Shown here: piece by piece, positions 16,736-26,035 of the stretch
Layout: the number at the start of each line of letters is the position of its first letter
How positions within the stretch are numbered: position 1 is the first letter of the stretch
Assembly: GCA_963844845.1 (NCBI GenBank)
Contig: CAWJPW010000010.1
Location: 186,001 to 250,000, forward strand
Reading direction: 5' to 3'
Source: CAWJPW01 sp963844845
GTDB taxonomy: Bacteria; Acidobacteriota; Thermoanaerobaculia; Thermoanaerobaculales; Sulfomarinibacteraceae
Length of the DNA: 64,000 nucleotides
The notes under the pieces: model-generated
The model's database searches: none
Told to the model about the DNA's origin: nothing
The model's input: only the letters and a program-made list of their open reading frames with translations
Translations under genes and position numbers: made by a program

Positions 16736-17188
16736 ATGAGCTCCAGCGACCCTGACCGGCGGCCGAGCCGGCGCCGCTTTCTGGACTGGTTCCTGGGTAC
16801 GACGATGGGCGCGGTGGGTGTGGCCGTGCTCTACCCGGTGCTGCGCTATGTGATCCCGCCGGAGGTGGCCGAGTCGGCCGCCTCCTCGGTGCTGGCGGGT
16901 ACGCTTTCGGCGCTGCCGCCGAACTCCGGCAAGATCTTCCGCTTCGGCTCCAAGCCGGGGATCGTCATCCGCACACCCGCCGGCGACGTGCGGGCCTTCT
17001 CCGCCATCTGCACTCATCTCAACTGCACGGTCCAGTACCGCTCCGACCTGCAGCAGATCTGGTGCGCCTGCCACAACGGCCACTACAACCTCAACGGCGT
17101 GAACGTCTCCGGGCCGCCCCCGCGGCCCCTGGAAACCTACGCCGTGGCGCTCAAAGGCGACGCCATCTGGGTCTCGCGTGAGGCGTGA
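16736..17188 (+). CDS. petC: Rieske [2Fe-2S] protein of a quinol:cytochrome c complex
   Basis: 150 residues. It begins with a Tat-like signal (SRRRFLDWFLGTTMGAVGVAV) that would also serve as membrane anchor. Cluster ligands are C92/H94 and C110/H113, with C97 and C112 able to form the usual disulfide (CTHLNC and CACHNGHY). The protein accepts one electron from quinol bound to cytochrome b and passes it to a cytochrome c. It is first in an operon with cytochrome b and a nine-haem cytochrome, which replaces the normal c1 or f subunit. Confidence 0.93.
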   Translation: MSSSDPDRRPSRRRFLDWFLGTTMGAVGVAVLYPVLRYVIPPEVAESAASSVLAGTLSALPPNSGKIFRFGSKPGIVIRTPAGDVRAFSAICTHLNCTVQYRSDLQQIWCACHNGHYNLNGVNVSGPPPRPLETYAVALKGDAIWVSREA

Positions 17189-17189
17189 G

Positions 17190-18275
17190 ATGAGGGCACT
17201 CGACAACGTCTGGCGCTTCCTCGACGACCGCCTCGACCTCCAGCCGCTGGTAGACTTCGTCCGCACCAAGGAGGTCCCCCGACATCGGTACACCTTCTCG
17301 TACTTCTTCGGCGGGCTCACCCTCTTTTTCTTCGTCGTGCAAGTATGCTCGGGCATCCTCCTGCTGCTCTACTACCGGCCCACCGCCGACGCCGCGTTCT
17401 CCAGCGTCCAATTCATCATGACGCGCGTACCCTTCGGCTGGCTGGTGCGCTCGATCCACTCGTGGTCGGCCAATCTCATGGTCCTGGCGGCGTTCCTGCA
17501 CATGTTCTCGGTGTTCCTCATGCACTCCTACACCAAGCCCCGCGAGCTTACCTGGTGGAGCGGGGTCTTCCTGCTCATGCTCAGCCTGGGGTTTGGCTTC
17601 TCGGGCTACCTCTTGCCGTGGAACACGGTGTCGTTCTTTGCCACCCGGGTAGGGACCGACATGGTGGCCCAGGTACCACTGGTGGGCGACTGGCTCCTGC
17701 ACTTCCTGCGTGGCGGCGACGACGTCACCGGCGCCACCCTCACCCGCTTCTTCGGCTTCCACGTCGCTGTCCTGCCGTTCATCGCCTTCCTGCTCATAGG
17801 CTTCCACCTCTTCCTCATTCAACGCCACGGCGTCCACGTCCCCAAGAGCCGCGAGGCGGAGTCGCATACGCACCGGGCGATGCGGTTCGTCCCCGACTTC
17901 ACGATGCGTGAGCTTGTCGTGTGGCTGGTTGGGCTCGCCCTGCTCGCAGCCCTCGCCGCGTTCCGCCCGTGGGAGCTCGGCGTCAAGGCCGACCCGTTCG
18001 CGTCGGCGCCCGCCGGCATCAAGCCCGAGTGGTACTTCCTGTTCATGTTCGAGACCCTGAAGCTCATACCGGCCCACGTCTTCGGCCTCGAGGGCGAGGT
18101 GGTCGGTCTGGGGGTCTTCGGTCTGGGTGGTTTGCTCTGGTTCCTGGCGCCGGTGCTCGATCGGCGCAGTCTGCGGGGAGGACCGAGCCCCCTGGCCACT
18201 GCGGTGGGTTGGGCAGTAATGGCGTACGTCTTCGGCATGACCCTGCTGTCGTTCCTGGGAGTGTTCGGATCATGA
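17190..18275 (+). CDS. petB: Cytochrome b of a bc-type complex (fused b6 + IV type)
   Basis: 361 residues. ATG 17190 directly follows the Rieske stop and has GAGG six nt upstream; GTG 17178 is an alternative. About eight TM helices are present. Haem b ligands lie in RSIHSWSANLMVLAAFLHMF and GFHVAVLPFIAFLLIGFHLF, and the Qo-site motif is KPEWYFLFMFETLK (the PEWY class). The protein is shorter than mitochondrial cytochrome b and matches compact bacterial versions that pair with multihaem cytochromes. The following cytochrome c gene overlaps by 4 nt. Confidence 0.93.
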   Translation: MRALDNVWRFLDDRLDLQPLVDFVRTKEVPRHRYTFSYFFGGLTLFFFVVQVCSGILLLLYYRPTADAAFSSVQFIMTRVPFGWLVRSIHSWSANLMVLAAFLHMFSVFLMHSYTKPRELTWWSGVFLLMLSLGFGFSGYLLPWNTVSFFATRVGTDMVAQVPLVGDWLLHFLRGGDDVTGATLTRFFGFHVAVLPFIAFLLIGFHLFLIQRHGVHVPKSREAESHTHRAMRFVPDFTMRELVVWLVGLALLAALAAFRPWELGVKADPFASAPAGIKPEWYFLFMFETLKLIPAHVFGLEGEVVGLGVFGLGGLLWFLAPVLDRRSLRGGPSPLATAVGWAVMAYVFGMTLLSFLGVFGS

Positions 18276-19540
18276 GCGCTCGAGCCACCACCCGTCTGGC
18301 CGTCGTCGCGGTCCTTGCGGCCGCCTGCTCCATCTGCCTCCCCCGCCCCGTCTTCGCCGACGAGACGGTGAGCACGTGTGTCAGCTGCCACCTGGAGATG
18401 GAGGACGAGCTGCGCGCACCGGCCGCGGCGTTCGCCGAGGACGTCCACAACCAGCCCGGTCTCGGCTGCGTCGGGTGCCACGGCGGCGACCCCACCGCCG
18501 ATGATCCCGAGGACGCCATGAGCCCGGCGCGCGGCTTCCGCGGCACCCCCGAGAAGAGCGCCGTCCCCGCGCTGTGCGGACACTGCCATGCCAACCCCAC
18601 CTTCATGAAGCGCTTCAACCCGAACCTGCCCACCGACCAGCTCGCCCAGTACCGGACGAGCGTCCACGGCAAGCGTGCGGCGGCCGGCGACACCAACGTC
18701 GCGGTGTGCTCCTCGTGCCACGGCGCCCACGGGATCCGGCGCCACACCGACCCGCGCGCACCGGTCTACCCGACCCACGTGGTCGACACCTGTGCGAAGT
18801 GTCACGCCGACACCAAGCTGATGGCGAGCTACGGGATCCCGACCAACCAGGTGGCCGACTACAAGGAGTCGGTCCACTGGAAGGCGCTCAGCCAGGGTAA
18901 CGACCTTTCGGCTCCCACCTGCAACGACTGTCACGGCTCGCACGGCGCGACGCCGCCGGGCGTCGAATCTGTTTCCCATGTCTGTGGCACCTGCCACCCC
19001 CGCAACATGGACCTCTTCTCCGCCTCGCCGCACGGAGCGGCCTTCGCCGAGCTCGACCTCGGCGCCTGCGAGGCCTGTCACAGTAACCACCGCATCGTCG
19101 CGCCCAGCGACGACTGGCTGCGGGTCTCGGACGGCGGCGGTGTCTGCGTCACCTGTCACGCTGCCGACGACAAAGGTGGCAAGACGGCGGAGGCCCTCTA
19201 CCACGCCCTTCACGCGGCCACCCTCGAGGACACCGACGCCAACCTCGAGGTCGATCGGGCGACGTCCGCCGGCATGCTCATGGAGGATGCCCGCGAGTCG
19301 CTCCAGGGCTCACACCAGGAGATCATCAAGGCGCGGACGCAGGTCCACTCCGTGTCGGTGAAGGCGGTCAAGGACCACACCGACGCCGCGCTCACCGCCG
19401 CCCGCAAGGCGCTGGGCGATTCCCACGCCGCCTTCGCCGAGCTGCGCTATCGCCGGCGGGGGCTCCTGGTGGCCCTCGGGATCATCCTCCTGGCCATCGC
19501 CGCGGTAATGCTGAAGATTCGCCAGATCGACTCCGAGTAG
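18272..19540 (+). CDS. Nonahaem cytochrome c with C-terminal membrane anchor
   Basis: 422 residues, starting within the cytochrome b stop (ATGA overlap). A signal peptide (LAVVAVLAAACSICLPRPVFAD) is followed by nine CxxCH motifs: CVSCH, CVGCH, CGHCH, CSSCH, CAKCH, CNDCH, CGTCH, CEACH and CVTCH. Then comes a helical linker and one TM helix (GLLVALGIILLAIAAVMLKI) at the C-terminus. In this operon it most likely takes electrons from the Rieske centre in place of cytochrome c1. Similar Rieske-b-multihaem operons are known from anaerobes; direction and partner are not shown by sequence. Confidence 0.9.
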   Translation: MSARATTRLAVVAVLAAACSICLPRPVFADETVSTCVSCHLEMEDELRAPAAAFAEDVHNQPGLGCVGCHGGDPTADDPEDAMSPARGFRGTPEKSAVPALCGHCHANPTFMKRFNPNLPTDQLAQYRTSVHGKRAAAGDTNVAVCSSCHGAHGIRRHTDPRAPVYPTHVVDTCAKCHADTKLMASYGIPTNQVADYKESVHWKALSQGNDLSAPTCNDCHGSHGATPPGVESVSHVCGTCHPRNMDLFSASPHGAAFAELDLGACEACHSNHRIVAPSDDWLRVSDGGGVCVTCHAADDKGGKTAEALYHALHAATLEDTDANLEVDRATSAGMLMEDARESLQGSHQEIIKARTQVHSVSVKAVKDHTDAALTAARKALGDSHAAFAELRYRRRGLLVALGIILLAIAAVMLKIRQIDSE

Positions 19541-19688
19541 GACGTCGTCTCGAGCTCCGCCTCGGCCTTGGGGGGGGGAGCCCGGGCGAGAGTTTCGTTC
19601 CACGTCTCAGAGGGCCATTTCAGCCCCCTCACGGTGAGCCCCGACCCGCCGTTCGTACCAACGTTCATCGGCCGCGAGCGGCAGGCCT

Positions 19689-20987
19689 TCAGCCGACGTG
19701 TTGCCGGAGCTGGCGGCCGATTGCCCAGCGGTAGCCGGCCTCGATGGCCACCGACAGACCGAAGAGGGCACCGAGGACGGCCAGCCGCGCCGGCGCGGTC
19801 CCCACGGTGTGCCACACCAGAGCGGCGAGGGCGGCGAGGCACGCCGCGACACCCACGGCTGACAGCCAGCGGCGGCTGCCGGTGCGCCCGGCGAGGCGCA
19901 CGTTGGCGGCGTTGACGGCGGCAAAGACCAGCAGGAACCCGGCGCTGCCCATGGTGGAGATGCTCGAGAGGTCGAAGAGATTGGCCATCAGCACGGCGGC
20001 CGCGGCGGTGATGAGCAGGCCCTCGATGGGCCGCTTCCACACGTTCTTCTCCAGCGCGGCGGGGAGCTCCCCGTCCTTGGCGATGACGTAGCTCACCCGC
20101 GCGGCGCCGTAGAGCGTGGCGTTGATGGCGGAGCCGGTGGAGAGCAACGCGGCCACCGCGATGAGGGTGAACCCGGCGGCGCCCAGAAAAGGTTTCGCCG
20201 CCACCGCCAGGGCGTAGTCCTCGGCGGCGATGATCTTGTCCAGAGGGACGCTGGTGACGGTGACGAGCGAGACCAGCACGTACAGGGCGATGACGAAGAG
20301 CACCGAGGCGGCGTAGGCTCGCGGCAGGGTGTGCTGCGGCCGACGGACGTCCTCGGCCGAGTTGGCGATCAGCTCGAAACCCTCGTAGGCGAGGAAAATT
20401 ATCATCCCTCCGGCGGCAAGCTGTAACGGCGGCGCCCAGGTGGCGGGAGCGGCGGCTGAGAGCTTCGCACCCGCGAGCCCCACCCCGACGAACAGCAGCA
20501 GGATGGCGACCTTGAGCCCGACGATCCACTCCTCCGCCTCCCCCACCAGCCGCGATCCCAGTGCGTTGAGCAGGGTCAACACCGCGATCACCAGGGTGAT
20601 CAGAACGTGCTTGCCAACCGGCTGCAGACCCGTCGGCAGCAGGCTCGCGCCGTAGCTCCCGAACGCGAAAGCATAGAGCGACAGCATCACCACGTAGCTG
20701 AGCCAGAGAAGGACGTTCAGCGAGCCGGTAAGAAGGCCGACGCCGAAGGCCTGGTTGACGAACTCGACGGTACCCCCCTGGCTCGGGAAGGTCACGGAGA
20801 GCCGGGCGTAGGAGTAGGAGGTGAGCAGAGCGACGACTCCGGCGAGGAGGAAAGCCACCGGGGTCCCGCCGCGCGCCAGCTCCACCGCCAGACCGAGCAC
20901 CGCGAAGATACCGCCCCCGACCATGCCGCCGATACCGATGGCCACCACCGACCAGAACCCCATCGTCCCCTGGCTGTCTCGTCGCAT
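19689..20987 (-). CDS. APC-superfamily amino acid permease
   Basis: 432 residues from ATG 20987, chosen because GGAGAGGA lies just upstream. About 12 TM helices. The N-terminal FWSVVAIGIGGMVGGGIFAVLG is the unwound TM1 substrate motif of APC transporters, and GGMIIFLAYEGFELIANSAEDVRRP is the conserved TM6 region. It probably exchanges or imports amino acids; the substrate is not evident. It is convergent with the cytochrome operon and divergent from the Msr gene. Confidence 0.85.
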   Translation of the reverse strand: MRRDSQGTMGFWSVVAIGIGGMVGGGIFAVLGLAVELARGGTPVAFLLAGVVALLTSYSYARLSVTFPSQGGTVEFVNQAFGVGLLTGSLNVLLWLSYVVMLSLYAFAFGSYGASLLPTGLQPVGKHVLITLVIAVLTLLNALGSRLVGEAEEWIVGLKVAILLLFVGVGLAGAKLSAAAPATWAPPLQLAAGGMIIFLAYEGFELIANSAEDVRRPQHTLPRAYAASVLFVIALYVLVSLVTVTSVPLDKIIAAEDYALAVAAKPFLGAAGFTLIAVAALLSTGSAINATLYGAARVSYVIAKDGELPAALEKNVWKRPIEGLLITAAAAVLMANLFDLSSISTMGSAGFLLVFAAVNAANVRLAGRTGSRRWLSAVGVAACLAALAALVWHTVGTAPARLAVLGALFGLSVAIEAGYRWAIGRQLRQHVG

Positions 20988-21157
20988 GTCTCGTCCTCTC
21001 CGGCGATGAGCCACCGCGCACTCGGCAGAACACACGCAGCGTCCCTGATCTTCACTCACGGCCTCGGTCCGTGCTCTCGCGCCCGAGATGACTCATAGAA
21101 CGATTCTCAGTAACCTAGACGCCGCCAGCGGGCAAGTAGAGGGCGGGAGGAATGACC

Positions 21158-22306
21158 ATGCGCCGAAAGTTGCTCACGCTCACCATCATCGCGACCACCG
21201 CTGCCGTCGCGTTGGGGCTCACCCTCGCCGGCGGCAGCGACGACCCCGGCCCGCGCACCACCACCAGCGGCAAGGAGGCGTCACATATGAGCAAGTACAG
21301 CAAGCCCTCGCGGGATGAGCTCGAGAAGCGGCTCACTCCCCTGCAGCTCGAGGTGACCCAGGAGGGGGGCACCGAGCGCGCCTTTGCAAACGCGTACTGG
21401 GACAACCACGCGCCGGGCATCTACGTGGACGTGGTCTCCGGCGAGCCCCTCTTCAGCTCCCTCGACAAGTTCGAGTCGGGCACCGGCTGGCCCAGCTTCA
21501 CGAAGCCCCTGGCGCCTGAGGACGTCGAGACCAAGACCGACCGTACCCTGTGGATGACCCGCACCGAGGTCCTGTCCAGGCACGCCGGCTCGCACCTGGG
21601 CCACGTCTTCGACGACGGCCCGGCGCCCACCGGAAAGCGTTACTGCCTGAACTCCGCGGCCCTGCGCTTCATCCCGGTGGACCGCCTCGCCGCCGAGGGC
21701 TACGGGCAGTACCTCTCGCTCTTCGAAAAGGTGGGCGTCGTCCCGGCCGCCGACCACTCGATGCCGTCGACCCCGGACGACAGACCCGCTGCGGACACGG
21801 CTGCCAAGAAGGCGCCGATGACCGAGACCGCCATCCTCGCGGGCGGCTGCTTCTGGGGGGTAGAGCACCTCATGAAGGAGCTCCCCGGCGTCGTCGACAC
21901 CGAGGTGGGCTACACCGGCGGGACCACGCAGCACCCCACCTACGAGCAGGTCTGTACCGGCAAGACGGGCCACGCCGAGTCGGTGAAGGTCGTCTTCGAC
22001 CCCGCCAAGGTGAGCTACGAGGAGGTCCTCAGGTACTTCTTCCGGCTCCACGACCCGACGACGCCCAACCAGCAGCACAACGACATCGGCACCCAGTACC
22101 GCTCGGCGATCTTCTACGAGAACGCGGAGCAGCACCGAATCGCCGAGAAGGTGAAGCGCGAGGAGGACGCCTCCGGTGTGTTCAAGCGCCCGGTGGTCAC
22201 CGAGATCGCTCCCGCCGGTACCTTCTGGCCGGCCGAGGAGTACCACCAGGACTACCTCGACAAGCACCCCAACGGGTACATGTGCCATTACGTGAGACCG
22301 GAGTGA
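21158..22306 (+). CDS. msrBA: Exported MsrB-MsrA fusion methionine sulfoxide reductase
   Basis: 382 residues. ATG 21158 is preferred because GGGAGG ends 7 nt upstream; ATG 21152 is too close. A hydrophobic N-terminal segment (LLTLTIIATTAAVALGLTLAGG) suggests export or anchoring. The MsrB domain comes first (SGTGWPSFTKPL, HLGHVFDDGP, catalytic C163 in RYCLNSAALRF) and the MsrA domain second (catalytic C231 in GGCFWGVE, then TPNQQHNDIGTQYRSAIF). Together they reduce both diastereomers of Met-sulfoxide. The B-A order is opposite to the A-B order of many pathogens. A periplasmic location fits repair of envelope proteins such as the cytochromes nearby. Confidence 0.93.
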   Translation: MRRKLLTLTIIATTAAVALGLTLAGGSDDPGPRTTTSGKEASHMSKYSKPSRDELEKRLTPLQLEVTQEGGTERAFANAYWDNHAPGIYVDVVSGEPLFSSLDKFESGTGWPSFTKPLAPEDVETKTDRTLWMTRTEVLSRHAGSHLGHVFDDGPAPTGKRYCLNSAALRFIPVDRLAAEGYGQYLSLFEKVGVVPAADHSMPSTPDDRPAADTAAKKAPMTETAILAGGCFWGVEHLMKELPGVVDTEVGYTGGTTQHPTYEQVCTGKTGHAESVKVVFDPAKVSYEEVLRYFFRLHDPTTPNQQHNDIGTQYRSAIFYENAEQHRIAEKVKREEDASGVFKRPVVTEIAPAGTFWPAEEYHQDYLDKHPNGYMCHYVRPE

Positions 22307-22359
22307 TCACCCGCCCGCCGACCGTCCGGTAACGGGTGAAGGGTGAAGAGTCCCCCACC

Positions 22360-22390
22360 CGCCCCCGCCAATCACGTGACGGCGGGGGCG
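22360..22390 (+). other. GC hairpin after msrBA
   Basis: The arm CGCCCCCGCC at 22360-22369 pairs perfectly with 22381-22390 across an 11-nt loop. It lies 54 nt after the msrBA stop. No T run follows, so it is at best a non-canonical terminator. Confidence 0.4.
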
Positions 22391-22500
22391 GCGTGGTGTG
22401 CGGCGGGTGTGGGTACGCGAAGGGTCCTTTGCGACCGTGCATCGACACGCTTCGACGGTGTAGGCTTTCCCGGGCGCTGCAGCGCCCTGGAGGCGGACCG

Positions 22501-22977
22501 ATGAACGACTGGCAGCCCACCTCACGCACCTGCTTCGTGTGCGGCCGGGAGAACCCGGTGGGGCTCAAGCTCAAGTGGCTCAACGACCGCGAGGCCGGCG
22601 AGGTGCGCGGCACCCTCACGGTCTCCGAGCACTTCAACGGCTACCCGGGCGTCGTGCACGGCGGCATCATCGGCGCGATCCTCGACGAGACCGCCGGCCG
22701 CACGGTGGTCATGGACGGGGGATCCGAGGCCCTCATGGTGACCCTCAAGCTGGAGGTCACCTACCGCCGCCCCACCCCCACCGGTGTCCCCCTCACCGCC
22801 GTAGCACGCCTGCTCCGCCGCACCGGGCGCCGGGCCGAGGCGGTGGCTGAGCTGCGCCTGCCAGACGGCACCGTGACGGCGACGAGCCGGGTGGTGCTGG
22901 CCAAGCCGCCGGAGTCCATCGCCGCGGCGTGGGAGGCGGAGCGGGGTTTCTTTCGCGTGGACGAGGAGGAGCGGTAG
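22501..22977 (+). CDS. PaaI-like hotdog-fold thioesterase
   Basis: 158 residues from ATG 22501. FNGYPGVVHGGIIGAILDETAG is the hotdog thioesterase active-site segment, with the conserved HGG and the Asp/Glu of the next helix. It is preceded by CFVCGRENPVGLKLKW, a CxxC signature found in the 4HBT/PaaI subgroup. It probably hydrolyses acyl-CoA or acyl-ACP thioesters; the substrate is unknown. A structured repeat element begins within about 10 nt of the stop. Confidence 0.85.
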   Translation: MNDWQPTSRTCFVCGRENPVGLKLKWLNDREAGEVRGTLTVSEHFNGYPGVVHGGIIGAILDETAGRTVVMDGGSEALMVTLKLEVTYRRPTPTGVPLTAVARLLRRTGRRAEAVAELRLPDGTVTATSRVVLAKPPESIAAAWEAERGFFRVDEEER

Positions 22978-22983
22978 ACGGGA

Positions 22984-23345
22984 GAGGCTCTCCCGCCCGC
23001 CCGGCCACGGCGGTGGCTCGGGCCCTGCGTACCCCCGTTCTCCGCGGCCCCGGCGCCCGGGCGACCGCCTCGCGGCCGCCCGTCGGCTCGGTCCCGAAGG
23101 GGGCACCGGCTCAAGCTAACCGACGGCAAAAACGGCCCCCTTCGGGCCCTTCGCCGAGGCGCCTGCCTGGTCGTTTGGAACCACTTCTCCGGGCGTGAAA
23201 GGCCGTGGGAGCCCCCCATGACGTTTCCCGCGGACGCGCTCCCTGCAAGGAAGCGCTCCAGGGAAGACGTCATGGACGGCACGCCCGCCGAAGGGCACCT
23301 GCTCCGCCGCGGTCGCGGCCCCCGCCCCAACCCCGGCCCCGGTCC
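22984..23345 (+). repeat. Structured intergenic element, copy 1 (complete)
   Basis: A complete copy in plus orientation. Stem II: CCCGAAGGGGGC (23093-23104) pairs perfectly with GCCCCCTTCGGG (23135-23146). Stem III: CCATGACGT (from 23216) pairs with ACGTCATGG (ending 23275), with an inner GCGCT/AGCGC hairpin. The unstructured conserved blocks GCCTGCCTGGTCGTTTGG and GACGGCACGCCCGCCG are present. It starts about 7 nt after the thioesterase stop. Confidence 0.8.
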
Positions 23346-23373
23346 CCGTCACCAACGCCCTCCACCCAAACCC

Positions 23374-23590
23374 GTCATCCCGAGCAGAGGTCCCGCCACC
23401 GGGCGGGACCGGAGCCGAAGGATCTCCTGGACGCAGCCGGCACCAACCTGCAGCTGAAACTGTCTTGTCGCGACCAGCCTTCTCCGGGGGGATCCTTCGA
23501 CGCGCTCCGGCCCTCCGGGCCTCCGCTTGCTCAGGATGACAGCGAGTATGAGGCGTCCGCGCCCTCCCCCGAGGCCCCCCGGGGCCGGAC
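23374..23590 (+). repeat. Palindromic MITE-like repeat, copy 1
   Basis: The ends carry GTCATCC(C/T)GAGC and GCTCAGGATGAC as terminal inverted repeats, with inner arms CCGAAGGATC and GGATCCTTCGAC, so the unit can fold into one long hairpin. A second copy lies in opposite orientation at 28338-28562. Similarity continues past the inverted repeat for about 50 nt (GTATGAGGCGT...). No coding capacity; a non-autonomous transposon is likely. Confidence 0.7.
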
Positions 23591-23720
23591 ACGCTCCCTG
23601 CTGGCACCGCCCCGGCCGACGGTTCCTGCCCCTGCCCCTGTCCCTGTCCCTGCCCCGGCGGCAGCGTCAGTGGGCCGCGGCCGGGGCGGCGACCACGTAC
23701 GGGGGCAGCGCCGGCGGCTG

Positions 23721-25733
23721 TCAGTGCCCGGAGGTCGTGACCACCGACCGGCTCCATGGCCCCTGCGGCGGCCGCAGCGGCACCCCGCCGCGCTCGGCGT
23801 GGTCGATCTCCGCTTGGAGGCAGTTGAGCCGCACAGTCTCGACGAGAGGACCGGTGGCGGCGACCAGCGTCTCGGCCTCCGCGTTCACCGCGAGCGCCGT
23901 GGCGGGACGACGGAGCCGGATGCGCCCGGCGATCCGAGGCGCCATGGGGCCTGAGGCGTCGACGGCGACCAGACCGCCGTGCTCGCCCGCGACGTAAACG
24001 GTCGTGCCAGACACGGTCAGCGCCCGGACCGGCGTCCCCACCTCCACCCGTGCCAGCTCTCGGGGATGGTAGGGGTCCTCGAGTCCCAGCAGCACGACCT
24101 CGCCTTCGGCACAGCCGGCAGCCGCCACACTCTCCCCCATCGCCACGATCGTCCGCGTGCAGCCGTCAAGCTGAATCGACTCCAGGACCTCCATGTGTTC
24201 CGGGTCACTCGTGTCGACCACGGTCACAACCCCTTCGCGCGCTGCGGTAAGGAGCCGATCTCCGGAGACCGCAACGTCGTTGCCATAGCCTGCGATGAGA
24301 AGGTGACCCACTCCCTCGGGCCTGAGCGGATTCGACACGTCGTAGGCGTCGACTCCATATCCAGCCTGAACGAAGATCACCGCTCCTGACGCAGCCACCG
24401 CGATGGGATAAAGTCCGGGGCGACTCATCCATGCCAAGAGCACCGGGGCGGCCGGGTCACCAAGATCCACCGTGGCGAGGCCATTGAGCGTGCCCACAAC
24501 TGCGATGTCTTGGAAGGCGGTCACCGTCAGCGCCCGATCCGGCAGCTCGAGCCGTCCTACCATCGTCCGGGTGCCGGGAGTTGCTTGCGCTGCCAGCACG
24601 AGACCGGGTCCGCCGTCGGCGAGAACCAGGAGGGAGTCCGTGAGATCGAGATCAAGAGAGGCACCCGCGCACTCTGCGAGGCCGACCTGCTCCGATCGGA
24701 GGTCGCTGGACGCGTCGATCACTGCGAGGCCCCTGTCACGCAGGGCCACGAGCGCGTGCCGGTTCCAGGCGTCGATTCCCACAGGCCCGCCTGCCAGCTC
24801 GATTCGCCACATCCAGCGGGGATTTCTCGGATCGCTGAGATCTCCGACGAAGACCTCGTCAGGCCAGTAGGTCACGTACGCACGGTCGTCATCCAGCGCG
24901 ATGGACCCGAAGCCTCCCTGCGGAACCGCGACGCGGGCAGTGTTGCTTGCTTCGAAAATCACCGGATTCTCTGGGTCGCTCACATCGACGGGGATCAACC
25001 CTGCGAAGTACTCCACGAGGAAGGCCACATGCCCCGAGACTGCGATGTCTTCCAGGACAGCAGGGCTCTCGAGCGACCCGACCGTAACCGGATATCGAGG
25101 ATCGCTCAGAGAAACGACGAGGAGGTCACCGCCGTCGATCACGTACGCGAACCCGTTCGCGAGGCTGAGAGCGCTCGTCAAGTGCTTCGCAGGGCACCGA
25201 CCCAACAACGCCGGCCTTCCCGGATCGCGTAGGTCCAGAGTCACAAGACCGCTCTGCCCAGCCGAAACGACGAGGATTCCGTCCTGAATCGCCAGGTGAG
25301 TCGCGTCCCCCCCGACCTCGACGCTGCAAACGCGCCTCGGCTTGCGAGGGTCGGCGATGTCGACCACCTCAATCCCCGGAGGGCCGATGGCGACGTAAGC
25401 CTTGTCTCCGGAGACCGCCACGCCCGAACCGCTCGCTGGCAGCAGCACCGCACCCAGCGCCTGTGGAGCAGACGGTAGACTCACGTCGTAGATGGTCAGC
25501 CCATAACCGTCGGCGACGTAGGCGAGACCGTCGCGAATCACCACGTCGTGGGGCTCGTGGTTGAGGGGGCTGAGGTCGAGGGCGCCGGCCGGGCGCAGGC
25601 AGCTCTGGGCGGCCGCCGGAACGGCGGCGAGGATCAGGACCGAGCAGAAGAGGGCCCCGGACCACCGCGCTCGGGCATCTCGAAGATGTGACGAAGCGAG
25701 AGCGGGCGGTCGGCTCGTACCTTTCACGATCAC
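23721..25733 (-). CDS. Secreted LVIVD-repeat beta-propeller protein
   Basis: 670 residues from GTG 25733, with AAGGA five nt upstream. A signal peptide (LFCSVLILAAVPAAAQS) is followed by about twelve ~43-residue repeats of the LVIVD type: AVSGDKAYVA, then GIEVVDIADPRKPRRV, and so on. These form one or two beta-propellers on the cell surface or in the periplasm and are usually structural or binding modules, not enzymes. Third-position GC is somewhat lower than in neighbouring genes, which could mean more recent acquisition. Both sides of the 23.7-27.9 kb block carry composite repeats. Confidence 0.85.
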   Translation of the reverse strand: MIVKGTSRPPALASSHLRDARARWSGALFCSVLILAAVPAAAQSCLRPAGALDLSPLNHEPHDVVIRDGLAYVADGYGLTIYDVSLPSAPQALGAVLLPASGSGVAVSGDKAYVAIGPPGIEVVDIADPRKPRRVCSVEVGGDATHLAIQDGILVVSAGQSGLVTLDLRDPGRPALLGRCPAKHLTSALSLANGFAYVIDGGDLLVVSLSDPRYPVTVGSLESPAVLEDIAVSGHVAFLVEYFAGLIPVDVSDPENPVIFEASNTARVAVPQGGFGSIALDDDRAYVTYWPDEVFVGDLSDPRNPRWMWRIELAGGPVGIDAWNRHALVALRDRGLAVIDASSDLRSEQVGLAECAGASLDLDLTDSLLVLADGGPGLVLAAQATPGTRTMVGRLELPDRALTVTAFQDIAVVGTLNGLATVDLGDPAAPVLLAWMSRPGLYPIAVAASGAVIFVQAGYGVDAYDVSNPLRPEGVGHLLIAGYGNDVAVSGDRLLTAAREGVVTVVDTSDPEHMEVLESIQLDGCTRTIVAMGESVAAAGCAEGEVVLLGLEDPYHPRELARVEVGTPVRALTVSGTTVYVAGEHGGLVAVDASGPMAPRIAGRIRLRRPATALAVNAEAETLVAATGPLVETVRLNCLQAEIDHAERGGVPLRPPQGPWSRSVVTTSGH

Positions 25734-26035
25734 CTGTCCTTCCGACCATGGTACGGGGACGCGCCCGCCGGCGTCCAGGCGGCCGGAAGGTGACGTGGTC
25801 CTCCAGACACCCTGAGTTCACTACGGCACTCAAGCCCTCTTCCTGACAGCCGCCGCCCGAGCGATGAGGGACCGGTCGTAGTTACCAAGCTTCGAGGCGG
25901 CTCTCGCGTTGTTCGCCCGGGACCCGGAGCGCGTCCAGGACCGGACCCGGACCGTGGCAGCCGAGGTGACCAGGACAACCCGTGGCCCCTTACTCTCTTG
26001 CTCTTCACTTGTTGTCGGGATCGGCGGGCGGACGA
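25734..26035. other. Intergenic gap, no gene seen
   Basis: This 302-nt gap between two minus-strand genes contains no reading frame with credible codon use or ribosome binding site. A pyrimidine-rich stretch (TACTCTCTTGCTCTTCAC) lies near 25991-26008. A promoter for the LVIVD gene should be here, but I could not identify one. Confidence 0.4.

Noticed and set aside
16736..18275. Photosynthetic cytochrome b6f genes
   Set aside because: The Rieske and cytochrome b resemble the bc family broadly, but there is no cytochrome f or photosystem gene and the third gene is a nonahaem cytochrome, so a respiratory complex is far more likely.
22360..22390. Riboswitch upstream of the thioesterase gene
   Set aside because: It is a single GC hairpin close to the end of msrBA with no further conserved structure, and 110 nt from the next start. 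No riboswitch consensus was recognised.
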